Origin: Sulfuritalea sp.
GTDB lineage: Bacteria; Pseudomonadota; Gammaproteobacteria; Burkholderiales; Rhodocyclaceae
Length of the DNA: 40,968 bases
Assembly (NCBI GenBank): GCA_030680805.1
Contig: JAUXUK010000086.1
Span: forward strand, 1 to 40,968
Direction: 5' to 3'
How positions within the stretch are numbered: position 1 is the stretch's first letter; each line of letters opens with the position of its first letter. Both the position numbers and the translations under genes were made by a program. Positions 1-11,114 of this stretch are shown piece by piece. The notes beneath the pieces were generated by a model. That model did no database searches. It worked only from the letters and a program-made list of their open reading frames with translations, and was not told the origin of the DNA.

Positions 1-2120
1 GTGCCGGTGACGGCCAGGGTGCCGCTCTGGCTGACGGCACCGCTGCTGCTCACCGTCAGGTTGCCGCTGACGGTGGTGGCGCCAAAGCTGGTGGTGCCGG
101 CGCCGGTGCTGGTCGTGGTGCTCAGATCCACCGCGCTGCCACTCACCACCAACGCGCCCGCCGCGGTCAGGGTGCTGTTGCCGGCATCCGTCAGGACCGC
201 CGTCATGCCTCCGGCGTCCCTCAGGGTGATGCCGGTGCCGGCTGCGGTCACCGTGCCACCGAAGTTGTTGCCGCTGTCGTTCAGGGTGATGCTCTGCCCG
301 GTGGCGGTGAGGCCGCTGGTGCCGGTGACGGCCAGGGTGCCGCTCTGCGTTATGGCGCCGCCCGCCGTGACATTCAAATTCCCCGCTCCGGAACTGATTG
401 CCCCCAGCGTCACGGCCGTCGTCGAATGAGTCAGCGTCACATTGCCGCCGTTGGTCGTGATGGTGGCGCCCGTGCTGTCAAACGCCCCGCCGCCTGAACT
501 GACAAAATTGAGCTTGTTCGCGCCTGAGGCGGTAATGTTGTTGGCGGCATTGTTGAATGACACACCGCCAGCAACTCCATCGGCCTGCAATGTCAACGTC
601 GCATCACCGGAGTTCAGCGTGACCGCAATCGCGCTCTTGACGGTGATGTTGCCGGTCTGACTACCCGTACTGCCGGTGTTGATGGTTACGCTGGTTCCGC
701 CCTGCAACGACAAGACGATCTGGTCGACATCGGCGATCGCGTTGTCGGCAGTTGCGGTAAAAACGTTCGGGCTGAGCGAGTCGAAGCTGCCGCCAGACGA
801 GTCATCCCCTGCTGTCGTGGCGACGGTCTGGACATCCACATTTCGCGGATCAAGAAACCAGAGTCCGCCCTTGCCGGCCGGAGCACTTGCATCGACGCGG
901 CCTTTGGCCAGCAGGTACTCCTTCCCCGAAGTTTCTACGAGACCTCCATTTCCACCGTTCGCGCCGCCCCGCGCGGAAATGCTGCCGTAGAACCGCGTTG
1001 TTCCATCCGCCCAAACCACTACCTTGCCGCCATCTCCGGTCCCGATGGCATCGGCCTTGATGCTTGCGTCCTTTCCGACGTAGGTGGCACTGGCGTTCTG
1101 TTCCGGTCCCTTGCCCTGCCAGTTGCCGCCGACAAGCGCCGTACCGCCAGCGCCGACTCCCGAAACGTCGATGCTGGCGCTGTCGAACAGCCCAACACGG
1201 TCGCCCAGAATCTCGACCCGCCCGCCTGCGCCTGCGGAATTGCCGGCCTGCACCTTGCCCGACACCAGCGTGTCACCCACCGCCTTGAACACGACGCGCC
1301 CGGTTTCATCGAGTGACGCGGTATTCGCATTGGCGATGCCGGAATGCCTGATGGCACCGGCATAGATACCGATGTTGCGGCCAATCAGCTGCCCGACGTT
1401 CAGCGCCTGGTTGTCGGCCGCATTCACTTCGACCTGGATCGAGGGCCGCTGCAGGTCGACCAGATTTGCACTCTTGCCGGCAGCAAGGATGACATCGCCA
1501 TTGGGTGCATTGATGACGCCGTGGTTTTCAATATTGGGAGCGATGAGGGCAACCAGGCCGCCGGTCGCGGTTCGAATCACGCCCTGATTGATGATGCTGC
1601 CCGCACCCGCCTGCTGCGTGAAGTTGAGTCTGCCCGCCAGAAAATCGGCATTCGACAATCCCAGCGAAGACGCCACGAATCCGCCGACGTCAATTTGCGC
1701 ATTGGCACCGAACGCAATGCCGTTCTGATTGATCAGGAACACACGCCCGTTCGATTGCAGGGAGCCAAGAATGACGCTGGGGTCCCCGCTGGTGACGCGA
1801 TTCAGCACCTGGCTCGCGGCATCCGGCTGGATGAAGCGCGTGATCTCGCCCTGCCCGATGGAGAATCCCTTCCAGTTGATAACCGTGCCGTTGGCGTTGG
1901 TGACGGTGAGTGCATTGGCAGTGCTCTGAAACGTGGCACTGCCGGCCACCACGGTCGGATCGAGCGGATTGGCCTGCACCAGCGATGAAAAGGCGGCGGC
2001 CAGCGCAAAGGAAAGCCGCGTCAGGCGAAGGCGCGGCTTGCGTGCCACGCCAGGAGATCCGCGGCGGATCTCACCGACCTGCCGCGACCGGTCATTCAGC
2101 CGATTGGGATTAGAAGACAT
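1..2120 (-). CDS. Haemagglutinin-like two-partner secretion exoprotein (TpsA), partial
   Basis: Large secreted adhesin or exoprotein of the filamentous haemagglutinin type; the 3' part lies beyond the left edge, so about 706 residues are visible. Translation from the ATG at 2120 gives a long basic leader followed by a hydrophobic stretch (LSFALAAAFSSLVQA) and then NPLDPTVVAGSATF, typical of an extended signal peptide feeding the TPS domain. The TPS domain carries FLINQNGIAFG, matching the NPNGI-type motif of the family, followed by Gly/Asn/Thr-rich beta-helix sequence. Near the edge a 106-residue unit begins to repeat: bases 1-29 are identical to 319-347. The start overlaps the last 11 bases of the transporter gene, so the pair is very likely co-transcribed and translationally coupled. 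The secreted function (adhesion, contact-dependent inhibition or other) cannot be told without the C-terminus. Confidence 0.88.
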   Translation of the reverse strand, partial: MSSNPNRLNDRSRQVGEIRRGSPGVARKPRLRLTRLSFALAAAFSSLVQANPLDPTVVAGSATFQSTANALTVTNANGTVINWKGFSIGQGEITRFIQPDAASQVLNRVTSGDPSVILGSLQSNGRVFLINQNGIAFGANAQIDVGGFVASSLGLSNADFLAGRLNFTQQAGAGSIINQGVIRTATGGLVALIAPNIENHGVINAPNGDVILAAGKSANLVDLQRPSIQVEVNAADNQALNVGQLIGRNIGIYAGAIRHSGIANANTASLDETGRVVFKAVGDTLVSGKVQAGNSAGAGGRVEILGDRVGLFDSASIDVSGVGAGGTALVGGNWQGKGPEQNASATYVGKDASIKADAIGTGDGGKVVVWADGTTRFYGSISARGGANGGNGGLVETSGKEYLLAKGRVDASAPAGKGGLWFLDPRNVDVQTVATTAGDDSSGGSFDSLSPNVFTATADNAIADVDQIVLSLQGGTSVTINTGSTGSQTGNITVKSAIAVTLNSGDATLTLQADGVAGGVSFNNAANNITASGANKLNFVSSGGGAFDSTGATITTNGGNVTLTHSTTAVTLGAISSGAGNLNVTAGGAITQSGTLAVTGTSGLTATGQSITLNDSGNNFGGTVTAAGTGITLRDAGGMTAVLTDAGNSTLTAAGALVVSGSAVDLSTTTSTGAGTTSFGATTVSGNLTVSSSGAVSQSGTLAVTG

Positions 2121-3744
2121 AGGACAAGGAGCCGTGAAGGCGCATGCCGCGAGAGGTATGGGAGCCGTCGATCACCTGAGCGAAATCGAGGCGCGCCGTC
2201 GTGTCTTTGCCCAGGCTGGCGCGAACGCCGATCCCGGCACTGGAGATGCCCGTCGCGTAGATCTCCGACGCCGCCGGATGCACCCGCTTGACCCAGCCGA
2301 AGTCATAAAAGCCGAGCACTCTCAGCTTGAGTTGATCGGAAACCCGCGCGCCGAGTTCCGGCGAATAGAGCTCAAGGCTGCCGCGATGGCCCTTGTCGTT
2401 CGAGTGTTCGCGCTCAAGGAAGCCGCGCACCGAATCGGCGCCACCGATGCCGAACATTTCGCCTGTCACGAGGCTCTGGCGGGCATGCTGCCCGGTCAAA
2501 TTGGCGCGAAAGGCCCAATCACCGCCCAGCGCCTTTTGAAAATTCAAACCATAGCGCCACAGCTGATACTGCGCGTTGGCGCCGGGCCGGGCGCCCACTT
2601 TCTGAAATTGCTCGTCGTTGCCGTCGTTGCCGCCCGGCAGGTTTTGTATCAGGCTCAAATAGCCGGAAAGCTCCGAATCGGCCTTTCTCAACGTGCTCTG
2701 CCAGGTGACGCTGAGGGGATGTACCGTTACATCCGGTACCAGCTTGGTCGTGCCGCCGACAATCGTTACGTTGCTCTGGTACGCCCGCCAATCCCAGCCA
2801 AAGGCCAGCTTGTGCTCCCAGTCGCCACGCTTCGGAATCAACTGCGTATAGCGCAGGCCGAGGATGATGCCGCTGCCCGCAATATTGAAGTTGCCGCCGA
2901 CGGTATTGACCTGTCCGGAATTGACATTGGAATAACCGACAAACATGCCGAAGGTGCCGTTCGTCGAATACAGCGGAGCCTGGTATCCCAGGCCATAGAT
3001 TCTTACCTGACGCGCCCGCAAGGGCGAGGTGATGGCCTGAAAACTCACCACGTGGTCACTGTCAAACAGGTTGGCATGCTGAATCGCCGCGCCGAGACGA
3101 AACGGCCCCGTCTGGGCGTTGCCGGTGTTGTCAAAGGTCATGGCATAGCGGATCGGTGGCTGATCGCTGGCCCTCACCACGGCATCCACTTCGCCTTCAC
3201 TCTCGCCGGCGCGCATGACCACCGTAGCCTGCTTGGCAGGGTTCTCGTTTACCAGACGCAGGTTATCGACCATATTGTCGAAATTTGGCGTCTCGCCGGA
3301 TTTCAGGGCGACCAGTGAGCGCTGATAGTTCTCGCTGCTGAAATGCCGGTTGCCCTCGACCCGTATTTTCGCCAATCGGCTTTCGACCACCTGGAAGTGA
3401 ACCACGCCCGAATCCAGCGTCTGTTCGGGAAGAATCACTTGTATGGCGTTGAAACCTTTCGCTGCATACGCCTTTTCCAGGGCTTCCAGCGCCTGTTGAA
3501 CGGTTCCGAAATCACGCCGGGCACCCGTGTAGGGTGCCAACAGGTCATCGACTGCCTCCTGCGGAATCAGCGTATTGCCGTGCGCCACATAGTGCGTGAT
3601 GTCGAAGCGCAACGACCCGCCCTCGGCCGACGGGGACGCGTCGGTAGCGGCATCCGCACGCGGGGACGCGGGCTGCGCCGTCTGGGCCCAAACGAGACTT
3701 GCGGGAATCAGCGAAAAAAAGACCAGCAGAAAGCCGCGACGCAT
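2110..3744 (-). CDS. TpsB / ShlB-FhaC family outer-membrane transporter
   Basis: Outer-membrane Omp85-superfamily pore that exports the neighbouring haemagglutinin-like protein. The 544-residue product starts MRRGFLLVFFSLIPASLVWAQ, a clear Sec signal peptide. Two POTRA-like regions follow (for example SLRFDITHYVAHGNTLI and RLAKIRVEGNRHF), then a long beta-strand-rich C-terminal half with the conserved VRGF loop-6 motif near residues 439-442. It ends in SLSYVF, the terminal aromatic residue expected for Bam-dependent insertion. I chose the ATG at 3744 because the frame can be extended only to a TTG at 3810, which would place 22 residues ahead of the signal peptide. The gene ends inside the first codons of the exoprotein gene. 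No reason to suspect damage. Confidence 0.92.
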   Translation of the reverse strand: MRRGFLLVFFSLIPASLVWAQTAQPASPRADAATDASPSAEGGSLRFDITHYVAHGNTLIPQEAVDDLLAPYTGARRDFGTVQQALEALEKAYAAKGFNAIQVILPEQTLDSGVVHFQVVESRLAKIRVEGNRHFSSENYQRSLVALKSGETPNFDNMVDNLRLVNENPAKQATVVMRAGESEGEVDAVVRASDQPPIRYAMTFDNTGNAQTGPFRLGAAIQHANLFDSDHVVSFQAITSPLRARQVRIYGLGYQAPLYSTNGTFGMFVGYSNVNSGQVNTVGGNFNIAGSGIILGLRYTQLIPKRGDWEHKLAFGWDWRAYQSNVTIVGGTTKLVPDVTVHPLSVTWQSTLRKADSELSGYLSLIQNLPGGNDGNDEQFQKVGARPGANAQYQLWRYGLNFQKALGGDWAFRANLTGQHARQSLVTGEMFGIGGADSVRGFLEREHSNDKGHRGSLELYSPELGARVSDQLKLRVLGFYDFGWVKRVHPAASEIYATGISSAGIGVRASLGKDTTARLDFAQVIDGSHTSRGMRLHGSLSYVF

Positions 3745-3940
3745 TGCCGCAAAGGATGAAGAATGCAAAGTCGGGATTCCTTGCGCAAGCTTGAGCACTG
3801 ATTTCCCCAAACTGCTTGAAACTTGATGAGTCTAGCATCTCGTGATACAGATAATGCACCTAACTGGTTGTTGTGTGTGCGGTATTTGGCATTTCGGCTT
3901 CAATAGCCGGCACCCGGAAGCTGGTCATCCAGTCGAACTA

Positions 3941-3946
3941 TATAAT
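3941..3946 (+). promoter_or_regulatory. Possible -10 box of trxB
   Basis: A perfect TATAAT stands 33 bases before the trxB start, in the 235-base gap between the divergent TPS operon and trxB. No convincing -35 hexamer is seen at 16-18 bases upstream, so this is a tentative call. The rest of the gap (3745-3979) is moderately AT-rich, has no supported ORF and must also hold the promoter of the TPS operon, which I could not place. Confidence 0.4.
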
Positions 3947-3958
3947 TCCGTCCATTGA

Positions 3959-4930
<972 letters not shown>

Positions 4931-4971
4931 GCCGCCAGGCCCGCGAGTTCGCAATCGACGGCCCGCCAGGA

Positions 4972-5520
4972 ATGACCAAGCGCGCCACCGCGACACCCGA
5001 GGAACGCGCCGCTTTCGAGGAGGCGGTCGCCGGCGCTCAGCCGCTCACCTGGGATCGCGTCCACCACGAACCTCCCTTGCCGCCGGCGATTCCGCGCCAG
5101 CACCTGCATGATGAAGCCGCTGCGCTCGACGAATCCCTGCATGGCCCGGCGCTGATCGACCTGTATCTCGAAGGCGGCGACGAGGCCGCCTGGCGGCGCG
5201 ACAGCCTGCCGAAAGCCTGGCTGCGCGATCTGCGCCGCGGACGCTGGGTGACGCAGGACAAGCTCGATCTGCATGGCCTGAATCGCGATCAGGCACGGCT
5301 TGCCGTCGTCGGTTTTCTGTCGCAATGCCGGCAGCATGGCCATCGCTGCGTGCGCATCGTGCATGGCAAGGGTCTGAGCTCTCCTGGCCGCGAACCGGTG
5401 CTGAAGCGGCTGGTGCTCGGCTGGCTGAGCCAGCGCCGGGAAGTGCTGGCCTTCTGTCAGGCGCGTGCCGCCGAAGGCGGCGCGGGGGCGGTCGTGGTAC
5501 TGCTCGCCGCGAAGAAATGA
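4972..5520 (+). CDS. Smr (small MutS-related) domain protein
   Basis: Protein of 182 residues with a C-terminal Smr domain; members bind or nick branched or structured nucleic acids (SmrA/SmrB-type endonucleases). The hallmark motifs are present: LDLHG at residues 98-102 and HGKG at 131-134 followed by a Gly/Ser turn. The N-terminal 90 residues are charged and Pro-rich, as in the stand-alone proteobacterial Smr proteins. The reading frame is open further upstream inside trxB, but the ATG at 4972 has AGGA immediately before it and gives a protein beginning MTKRATATPEE, consistent with homologues. Whether it acts on DNA or on stalled-ribosome mRNA (as shown for E. coli SmrB) cannot be decided here. 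Confidence 0.88.
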   Translation: MTKRATATPEERAAFEEAVAGAQPLTWDRVHHEPPLPPAIPRQHLHDEAAALDESLHGPALIDLYLEGGDEAAWRRDSLPKAWLRDLRRGRWVTQDKLDLHGLNRDQARLAVVGFLSQCRQHGHRCVRIVHGKGLSSPGREPVLKRLVLGWLSQRREVLAFCQARAAEGGAGAVVVLLAAKK

Positions 5521-5525
5521 TCGGG

Positions 5526-5643
5526 CTAGTGATCCGCTGAAAAGTCCGTCACACCGGCGAACGCCGGTGTCCAGTGACTTGATTCGCCTGGATTCCGGCA
5601 TTCGCCGGAATGACGAATTTGAACCTGCTCCGCACTTCCCTAG
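5526..5643. mobile_element. MITE-like repeat, copy 1 (118 bp including CTAG ends)
   Basis: Non-coding element between smr and glnB, bounded by CTAG on both sides (5526-5529 and 5640-5643). The core holds two perfect hairpins: ACACCGGCG/CGCCGGTGT (5551-5570) and ATTCCGGC/GCCGGAAT (5592-5611). A second copy of identical overall length lies at 29037-29154, and the 68-base cores (5547-5614 and 29058-29125) match at 62 of 68 positions. The ends form degraded inverted repeats; the right end read inward is GGAAGTGCGG. The CTAG boundaries and GGAA ends recall IS5-family target preference and termini, which is inference. The hairpins may also serve as a bidirectional terminator between the convergent smr and glnB. 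Confidence 0.75.
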
Positions 5644-5646
5644 CGG

Positions 5647-7625
<1,979 letters not shown>

Positions 7626-7734
7626 GGGACTCACTATAGCGGATCAGACTCGCACCCCGCCAGGGGATGTCCCGCGCCTCCGGCGTGGATACAAATACCG
7701 GCCTTGTGGCGGGTACGGCGAGGCCGGGACCGGC

Positions 7735-8283
7735 TCAATACGCCGGCTTTTCCTTGGCACCCTGGTAAGCCGCGACACCCTCCAGGATTTCCTTCTTGGC
7801 GTCTTCCGCACCCAGCCAGCCCTGCACCTTGACGAATTTGCCGGGCTCCAGATCCTTGTAGTGCTGAAAGAAATGCGAAATCTGATCAAGGACGATCTGC
7901 GGCAGATCGCGCGGGCTATCGACATCACGATACATCGGCGTCAGCTTGTCCACCGGCACCGCCAGCAGCTTGGCATCTTCACCGGCCTCATCGGTCATCT
8001 TGAGCATGCCGATCGGGCGGCAGCGCACCACCACGCCCGGCGGCAGGGCAAACTGGGACAGCACCAGGACATCCACCGGATCGCCGTCGCCGGCGATGGT
8101 GTGCGGGATGTAGCCGTAATTGCAGGGATAGTGCATGGCCGTCGACATGAAGCGATCGACGAACAAGGCGCCGGACTCCTTGTCCACCTCGTATTTGATC
8201 GGCTCGGAGTGCATCGAAATCTCGATCACCACATTGAAATCGTTCGGCAAATCCTTGCCGGAGGGAACGCGATCCAGGCCCAC
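7735..8283 (-). CDS. ppa: Inorganic pyrophosphatase (family I)
   Basis: Cytoplasmic Mg-dependent enzyme that hydrolyses pyrophosphate to two phosphates, pulling biosynthetic reactions forward. The product of 182 residues carries the family I signature [10 protein letters not shown] with the metal-binding aspartates, and also KYEVDKESG and [10 protein letters not shown]. The start is a GTG at 8283: AAGGAG lies six bases before it and the protein then begins [20 protein letters not shown] as in homologues. The frame is open further upstream but without a ribosome site. Transcribed alone; the 100 bases between it and nadE show nothing recognisable. Confidence 0.95.
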   Translation of the reverse strand: MGLDRVPSGKDLPNDFNVVIEISMHSEPIKYEVDKESGALFVDRFMSTAMHYPCNYGYIPHTIAGDGDPVDVLVLSQFALPPGVVVRCRPIGMLKMTDEAGEDAKLLAVPVDKLTPMYRDVDSPRDLPQIVLDQISHFFQHYKDLEPGKFVKVQGWLGAEDAKKEILEGVAAYQGAKEKPAY

Positions 8284-8310
8284 GGCTGGCTCCTTTTTGC
8301 TAAAGATTGA

Positions 8311-8316
8311 ATTATA
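8311..8316 (-). promoter_or_regulatory. Probable -10 box of ppa
   Basis: TATAAT on the minus strand 28 bases upstream of the ppa GTG start and just ahead of its AAGGAG. The -35 region is GC-rich and not recognisable, so this is a moderate-confidence call resting on the perfect hexamer and its spacing to the gene. Confidence 0.5.
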
Positions 8317-8398
8317 GCGCTGCGAACATTTCGCCTTCCTGACGCGCGCGATTGCAAGAACGCCAGGCGACGATACCCAAACAACTTGCGGTCGCCCG

Positions 8399-8436
8399 TT
8401 GACAAAGGATTCGCTATAGATGAGAATGGTTCTCAT
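8399..8436 (+). promoter_or_regulatory. Fur-box promoter of the iron locus
   Basis: A TTGACA -35 hexamer (8399-8404), a 17-base spacer and a GAGAAT -10 (8422-8427) are overlain by ATGAGAATGGTTCTCAT (8420-8436), a perfect 7-3-7 inverted repeat that fits the Fur-box pattern. Fur with Fe2+ bound here would cover the -10 region and shut off hemP and what follows. Start codon of hemP lies 29 bases after the box. No second Fur box was found in the downstream gaps of the locus, so this may be the main iron-responsive promoter for roughly 10 kb. Confidence 0.85.
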
Positions 8437-8464
8437 TACGATACCTAGCCCCCAGTGAGTTCTC

Positions 8465-8647
8465 ATGAAAACCGAACCCCAGCAATCCGCGTCGAAGCCC
8501 GACAATTCCCAACAATCCATGATGGCGCGGCGCCCGCTGGACAGCGCAACGCTTCTGGGCCGCCATGATGAAGTGGAGATTGCTCATCACGGTGAAATCT
8601 ATCGCTTGCGGCGCACGCGCCAAGGCAAGCTGATCCTGACCAAATAA
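8465..8647 (+). CDS. hemP: HemP family small protein
   Basis: Product of 60 residues of the HemP/HmuP family, small basic proteins found at the head of haem- and iron-uptake operons; in Burkholderia and Bradyrhizobium HmuP activates transcription of the haem receptor operon. The diagnostic C-terminal half is present: [21 protein letters not shown] then [17 protein letters not shown], while the N-terminus is a variable Gln/Ser-rich tail. It sits directly behind a Fur-box promoter. Curiously no haem receptor or haem ABC transporter follows; the downstream genes look like ferrous iron and siderophore uptake. Its exact role here is therefore inferred only from family. Confidence 0.9.
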   Translation: MKTEPQQSASKPDNSQQSMMARRPLDSATLLGRHDEVEIAHHGEIYRLRRTRQGKLILTK

Positions 8648-8710
8648 TTGGCCTTGCGACATCGACAATAGTTTCACGCCCTAGCGGCGGCACCCCGCGC
8701 GCTACCGAAT

Positions 8711-8747
8711 CCAGCCAGCCAGCCAGCAGCACGGCAAGCCAGCCAAA
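8711..8747 (+). repeat. CAGC tandem tract before the P19 gene
   Basis: The gap between hemP and the P19 gene contains CCAGCCAGCCAGCCAGCAGC (8711-8730) and a second short tract AAGCCAGCCAAAG (8735-8747). The same CAGC tetramer tracts recur in the two other larger gaps of the iron locus (12670-12714 and 14943-14977). They do not encode anything here and no hairpin is obvious. Confidence 0.7.
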
Positions 8748-8779
8748 GTCAGCTTCATGTTCTTCTTTGGAGGTTTGCC

Positions 8780-9328
8780 ATGTTTTCCATTCGTTCGTTG
8801 TTCCTGATTTTCGGCTCCGGTTTTTCGCTTGCCGCCGCCGCCCTCGAATACCCGATCGGCGCGCCGAAGAACATCGCCGGCATGGAAGTCGCCGCCGTCT
8901 ATCTGCAGGCGGTGGAGATGGAGCCCGAAGGCCACATGAGGAAAGCCTCCGAATCCGATATCCACCTCGAAGCCGACATCCACGCGCTGGCCAACAATGC
9001 CAACGGGTTTGCGGAAGGCATGTGGATTCCGCACCTGTTGGTGAAGTACGAGCTGACCAAGGTCGGCGGCACCGAGACCATCAAGGGCGACATGATGCCG
9101 ATGGTGGCGAGCGACGGCCCGCACTACGGCGACAACGTCAAGCTCAAGGGTCCGGGCAAGTACAAGGTGAAGTTCATCATCTATCCGCCCAACGCCAAGG
9201 AAAATACCCACGGAAATCATTTCGGCCGCCACACCGACCGCGCCACCGGCGTGCGTCCCTGGTTCAAGCCGGTCGAGGCCGAATGGGAGTTCACCTACGC
9301 CGGCGTCGGCAAGAAAGGCGGCTACTGA
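8780..9328 (+). CDS. Periplasmic P19/FtrA-type iron-binding protein
   Basis: Periplasmic metal-binding protein of the P19/Tpd/FtrA family, which helps high-affinity iron uptake, usually together with an FTR1 permease. The 182-residue precursor begins with a Sec signal peptide (MFSIRSLFLIFGSGFSLAAA) and continues with LEYPIGAPKNIAGMEVAAVY. The metal-ligand-rich regions are visible: EMEPEGHM, DIHLEADIHA (H62, E64, H68) and MWIPHLLVKY (M81, H85). It ends in the typical WEFTYAGVGKKGGY. A GGAG lies nine bases upstream of the ATG. It is followed after one base by the porin gene, so the two are co-translated. Family identity is firm; iron rather than copper as cargo is inferred from the Fur box and neighbours. 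Confidence 0.92.
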   Translation: MFSIRSLFLIFGSGFSLAAAALEYPIGAPKNIAGMEVAAVYLQAVEMEPEGHMRKASESDIHLEADIHALANNANGFAEGMWIPHLLVKYELTKVGGTETIKGDMMPMVASDGPHYGDNVKLKGPGKYKVKFIIYPPNAKENTHGNHFGRHTDRATGVRPWFKPVEAEWEFTYAGVGKKGGY

Positions 9329-9329
9329 G

Positions 9330-10748
9330 ATGAAACACAAACTGATCGCCGCCCTGCTGGCGGCGGGGTTCGCCGCGCCCGTCCTGGCCAACGACATGGC
9401 CGCGGTGCTGGCCGAGATGAAGCGGCTCTCGACGCGCATCGAGACGCTGGAAAAGCAAAACAAGGACATGGAAAAAGCGCTGGACACCCAGCGCCTGTCC
9501 GAAAAGGAACCGGAACTCGTCACGCGGCTGAAGGCCGTAGAATTCCAGACGCTGTCGATGCAGAAACAGGCGCGCCAGATCGAATCGCTGGAAGGAATCA
9601 CGGTCGGCGCCAGTCTCACCGGCGTGCTGCAAAAAGTCGGCGCTCGTGATACGGCGAGCGGCGCCGAAGAGGCGCGAGCGAACTACCGCGGCGACATTTC
9701 GGTGACGCTACCCGGCGGCGAAATGGGCAATGCCGAAGGCAAGATCTTCGCCCACTTCCGCTTCGGCCAGGGCGCTGGCATCGGCCTGCGTCCCACCTAC
9801 ACCAGCACCGCCAACAGCACCGCCTTCCAGACCAGCGCCGGCAGCGACGATTCCTTCGGCATCCTGGCCCAGGCCTGGTACCAGCTCAAGATTCCGCTGC
9901 TGGACGACGGGTTGAAGACCAACGCCCGCGAGCACCTCCATCTGACCGCCGGCAAGATCGATCCCTTCGTCTTCTTCGACCAGAACGGCGCGGCGGATGA
10001 CGAATCGGCCAAGTTCATGAATAACGCCTTCGTGCACAACCCGCTGCTCGATTCTGGCGGCGACATCCGCGCCGACGCCTACGGCTTCGCCCCCGGTGCC
10101 ATCATCAAGTACGAGAACTCGCGGCAGAAGGGCTCCGAATGGGCCCTGTCTCTGGGCGCATTCGGCTCCGGACCCGGCGCCAATTTCTCCGGCTCACTGG
10201 CCCACCCCTTCGTCATCGCCCAGGCCGAGACCGCCGCGCGCTTCAACTACCTGCCGGGCAACTACCGCGCCTACCTGTGGCGCAATGGCCGCGGCCGCGG
10301 CGCGACCTACGACCAGATCGAGCGCAAACATTCCGGCATCGGCTTCTCCGCCGACCAGAAGATCACCGACGACGTGACGCTGTTCGGTCGCTATGGCCAC
10401 CAGCTCAAGGGCACGGTGCGCTTCGACCGCGCCCTGACCGTCGGCGCCGAACTGGCCGGCAACCCGTGGGGACGCGCAGCCGACAGCATCGGTCTGGCGC
10501 TGAGTGCGCTGCGCACCAGCGCGGACTTCCGCCGCGACTCGCTGACCATCGACGCCGATGCGGACGGCAACGCCGATTTCGGCTATCAGGCGAGCGGCTC
10601 GGAGAAGCAACTGGAGCTCTACTACCGTTTCAAACTCAACAGCAAGGTCGAGCTGACACCCGACTTCCAGTTGATCCGCCAGCCCGGCGGCAATGCCGCG
10701 GCGCCGACGGTGAAGGTGCTGGGCCTGCGCGCCAAGGTCGGGTTCTGA
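9330..10748 (+). CDS. OprB-type outer-membrane porin with N-terminal coiled coil
   Basis: Outer-membrane beta-barrel of 472 residues. A signal peptide (MKHKLIAALLAAGFAAPVLA) is followed by a predicted coiled coil of about 60 residues (LAEMKRLSTRIETLEKQNKD onward), as in porins that tether to peptidoglycan or trimerise. The barrel then ends with the OprB-like closing pattern LELYYRFKLNSKVELTPDFQ, a PGGNAA turn and the terminal strand VLGLRAKVGF with C-terminal Phe. OprB porins are named for carbohydrate passage, but here the gene is wedged between a P19 iron protein and a cupredoxin, one and three bases away, so it may admit Fe2+ or a small chelate. That substrate is inference from context only. 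Confidence 0.85.
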   Translation: MKHKLIAALLAAGFAAPVLANDMAAVLAEMKRLSTRIETLEKQNKDMEKALDTQRLSEKEPELVTRLKAVEFQTLSMQKQARQIESLEGITVGASLTGVLQKVGARDTASGAEEARANYRGDISVTLPGGEMGNAEGKIFAHFRFGQGAGIGLRPTYTSTANSTAFQTSAGSDDSFGILAQAWYQLKIPLLDDGLKTNAREHLHLTAGKIDPFVFFDQNGAADDESAKFMNNAFVHNPLLDSGGDIRADAYGFAPGAIIKYENSRQKGSEWALSLGAFGSGPGANFSGSLAHPFVIAQAETAARFNYLPGNYRAYLWRNGRGRGATYDQIERKHSGIGFSADQKITDDVTLFGRYGHQLKGTVRFDRALTVGAELAGNPWGRAADSIGLALSALRTSADFRRDSLTIDADADGNADFGYQASGSEKQLELYYRFKLNSKVELTPDFQLIRQPGGNAAAPTVKVLGLRAKVGF

Positions 10749-10751
10749 GCC

Positions 10752-11108
10752 ATGCCCGCACCGCTCTCGCATTCGCTGTTCGTCCTTGCTCTCTGGATCG
10801 GCCTGTCCTGGGCCGCGCCGGGACGGGCACAGACACCCCCGGCACCGCTGCCGAGCTTCATCATCTCGGTGAAGGACGGCGTGTTCAATCCGGCGCGGCT
10901 GGAAGTGCCGGCCGGACAGCGCATCAAGTTCGTGCTGAGGAACGAGGGTCCCGGGCCGCTCGAATTCGAGAACGCCGACCTGCATGTCGAGAAGATCCTC
11001 GCCGCCGGTGCGGAATCCTTCGTTGTCGTCAAGCTACCGCCCGGCGAACACATGTTCGTCGACGAATTCAACATCGCCACCGGCGAACTTCTGGTCATCG
11101 CCAAGTAG
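10752..11108 (+). CDS. Periplasmic cupredoxin-like protein (FtrB-like)
   Basis: Small secreted protein of 118 residues with a signal peptide ending near GRAQ and one cupredoxin-type fold (FIISVKDGVFNPARLEVPAG onward). It has no cysteine and lacks the classic His-Cys-Met blue-copper ligand set; possible ligands are His in ADLHVEK and GEHMF. In FtrABCD iron systems of Bordetella and Brucella the second component, FtrB, is such a cupredoxin and is thought to oxidise Fe2+ or pass iron to the permease. Start ATG lies three bases after the porin stop. Assignment to the FtrB group is by fold and neighbours; I rate function as probable rather than shown. Confidence 0.85.
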   Translation: MPAPLSHSLFVLALWIGLSWAAPGRAQTPPAPLPSFIISVKDGVFNPARLEVPAGQRIKFVLRNEGPGPLEFENADLHVEKILAAGAESFVVVKLPPGEHMFVDEFNIATGELLVIAK

Positions 11109-11114
11109 GCTGCC

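Noticed and set aside
3745-3810. Upstream extension of the TPS transporter to a TTG start at 3810
   Set aside because: It would bury the signal peptide behind 22 extra residues and has no ribosome site.
5551-5611. Reading the hairpins at 5551-5611 as a simple terminator or CRISPR-like repeat
   Set aside because: The unit recurs only once more, at 29062-29122, with defined CTAG ends and equal length, which fits a MITE-like element better; there are no spacers.
8465-8647. hemP as evidence for a haem-uptake operon
   Set aside because: No haem receptor, HmuTUV or haem oxygenase gene follows; the receptor plug pattern is siderophore-type, so I did not call haem uptake.
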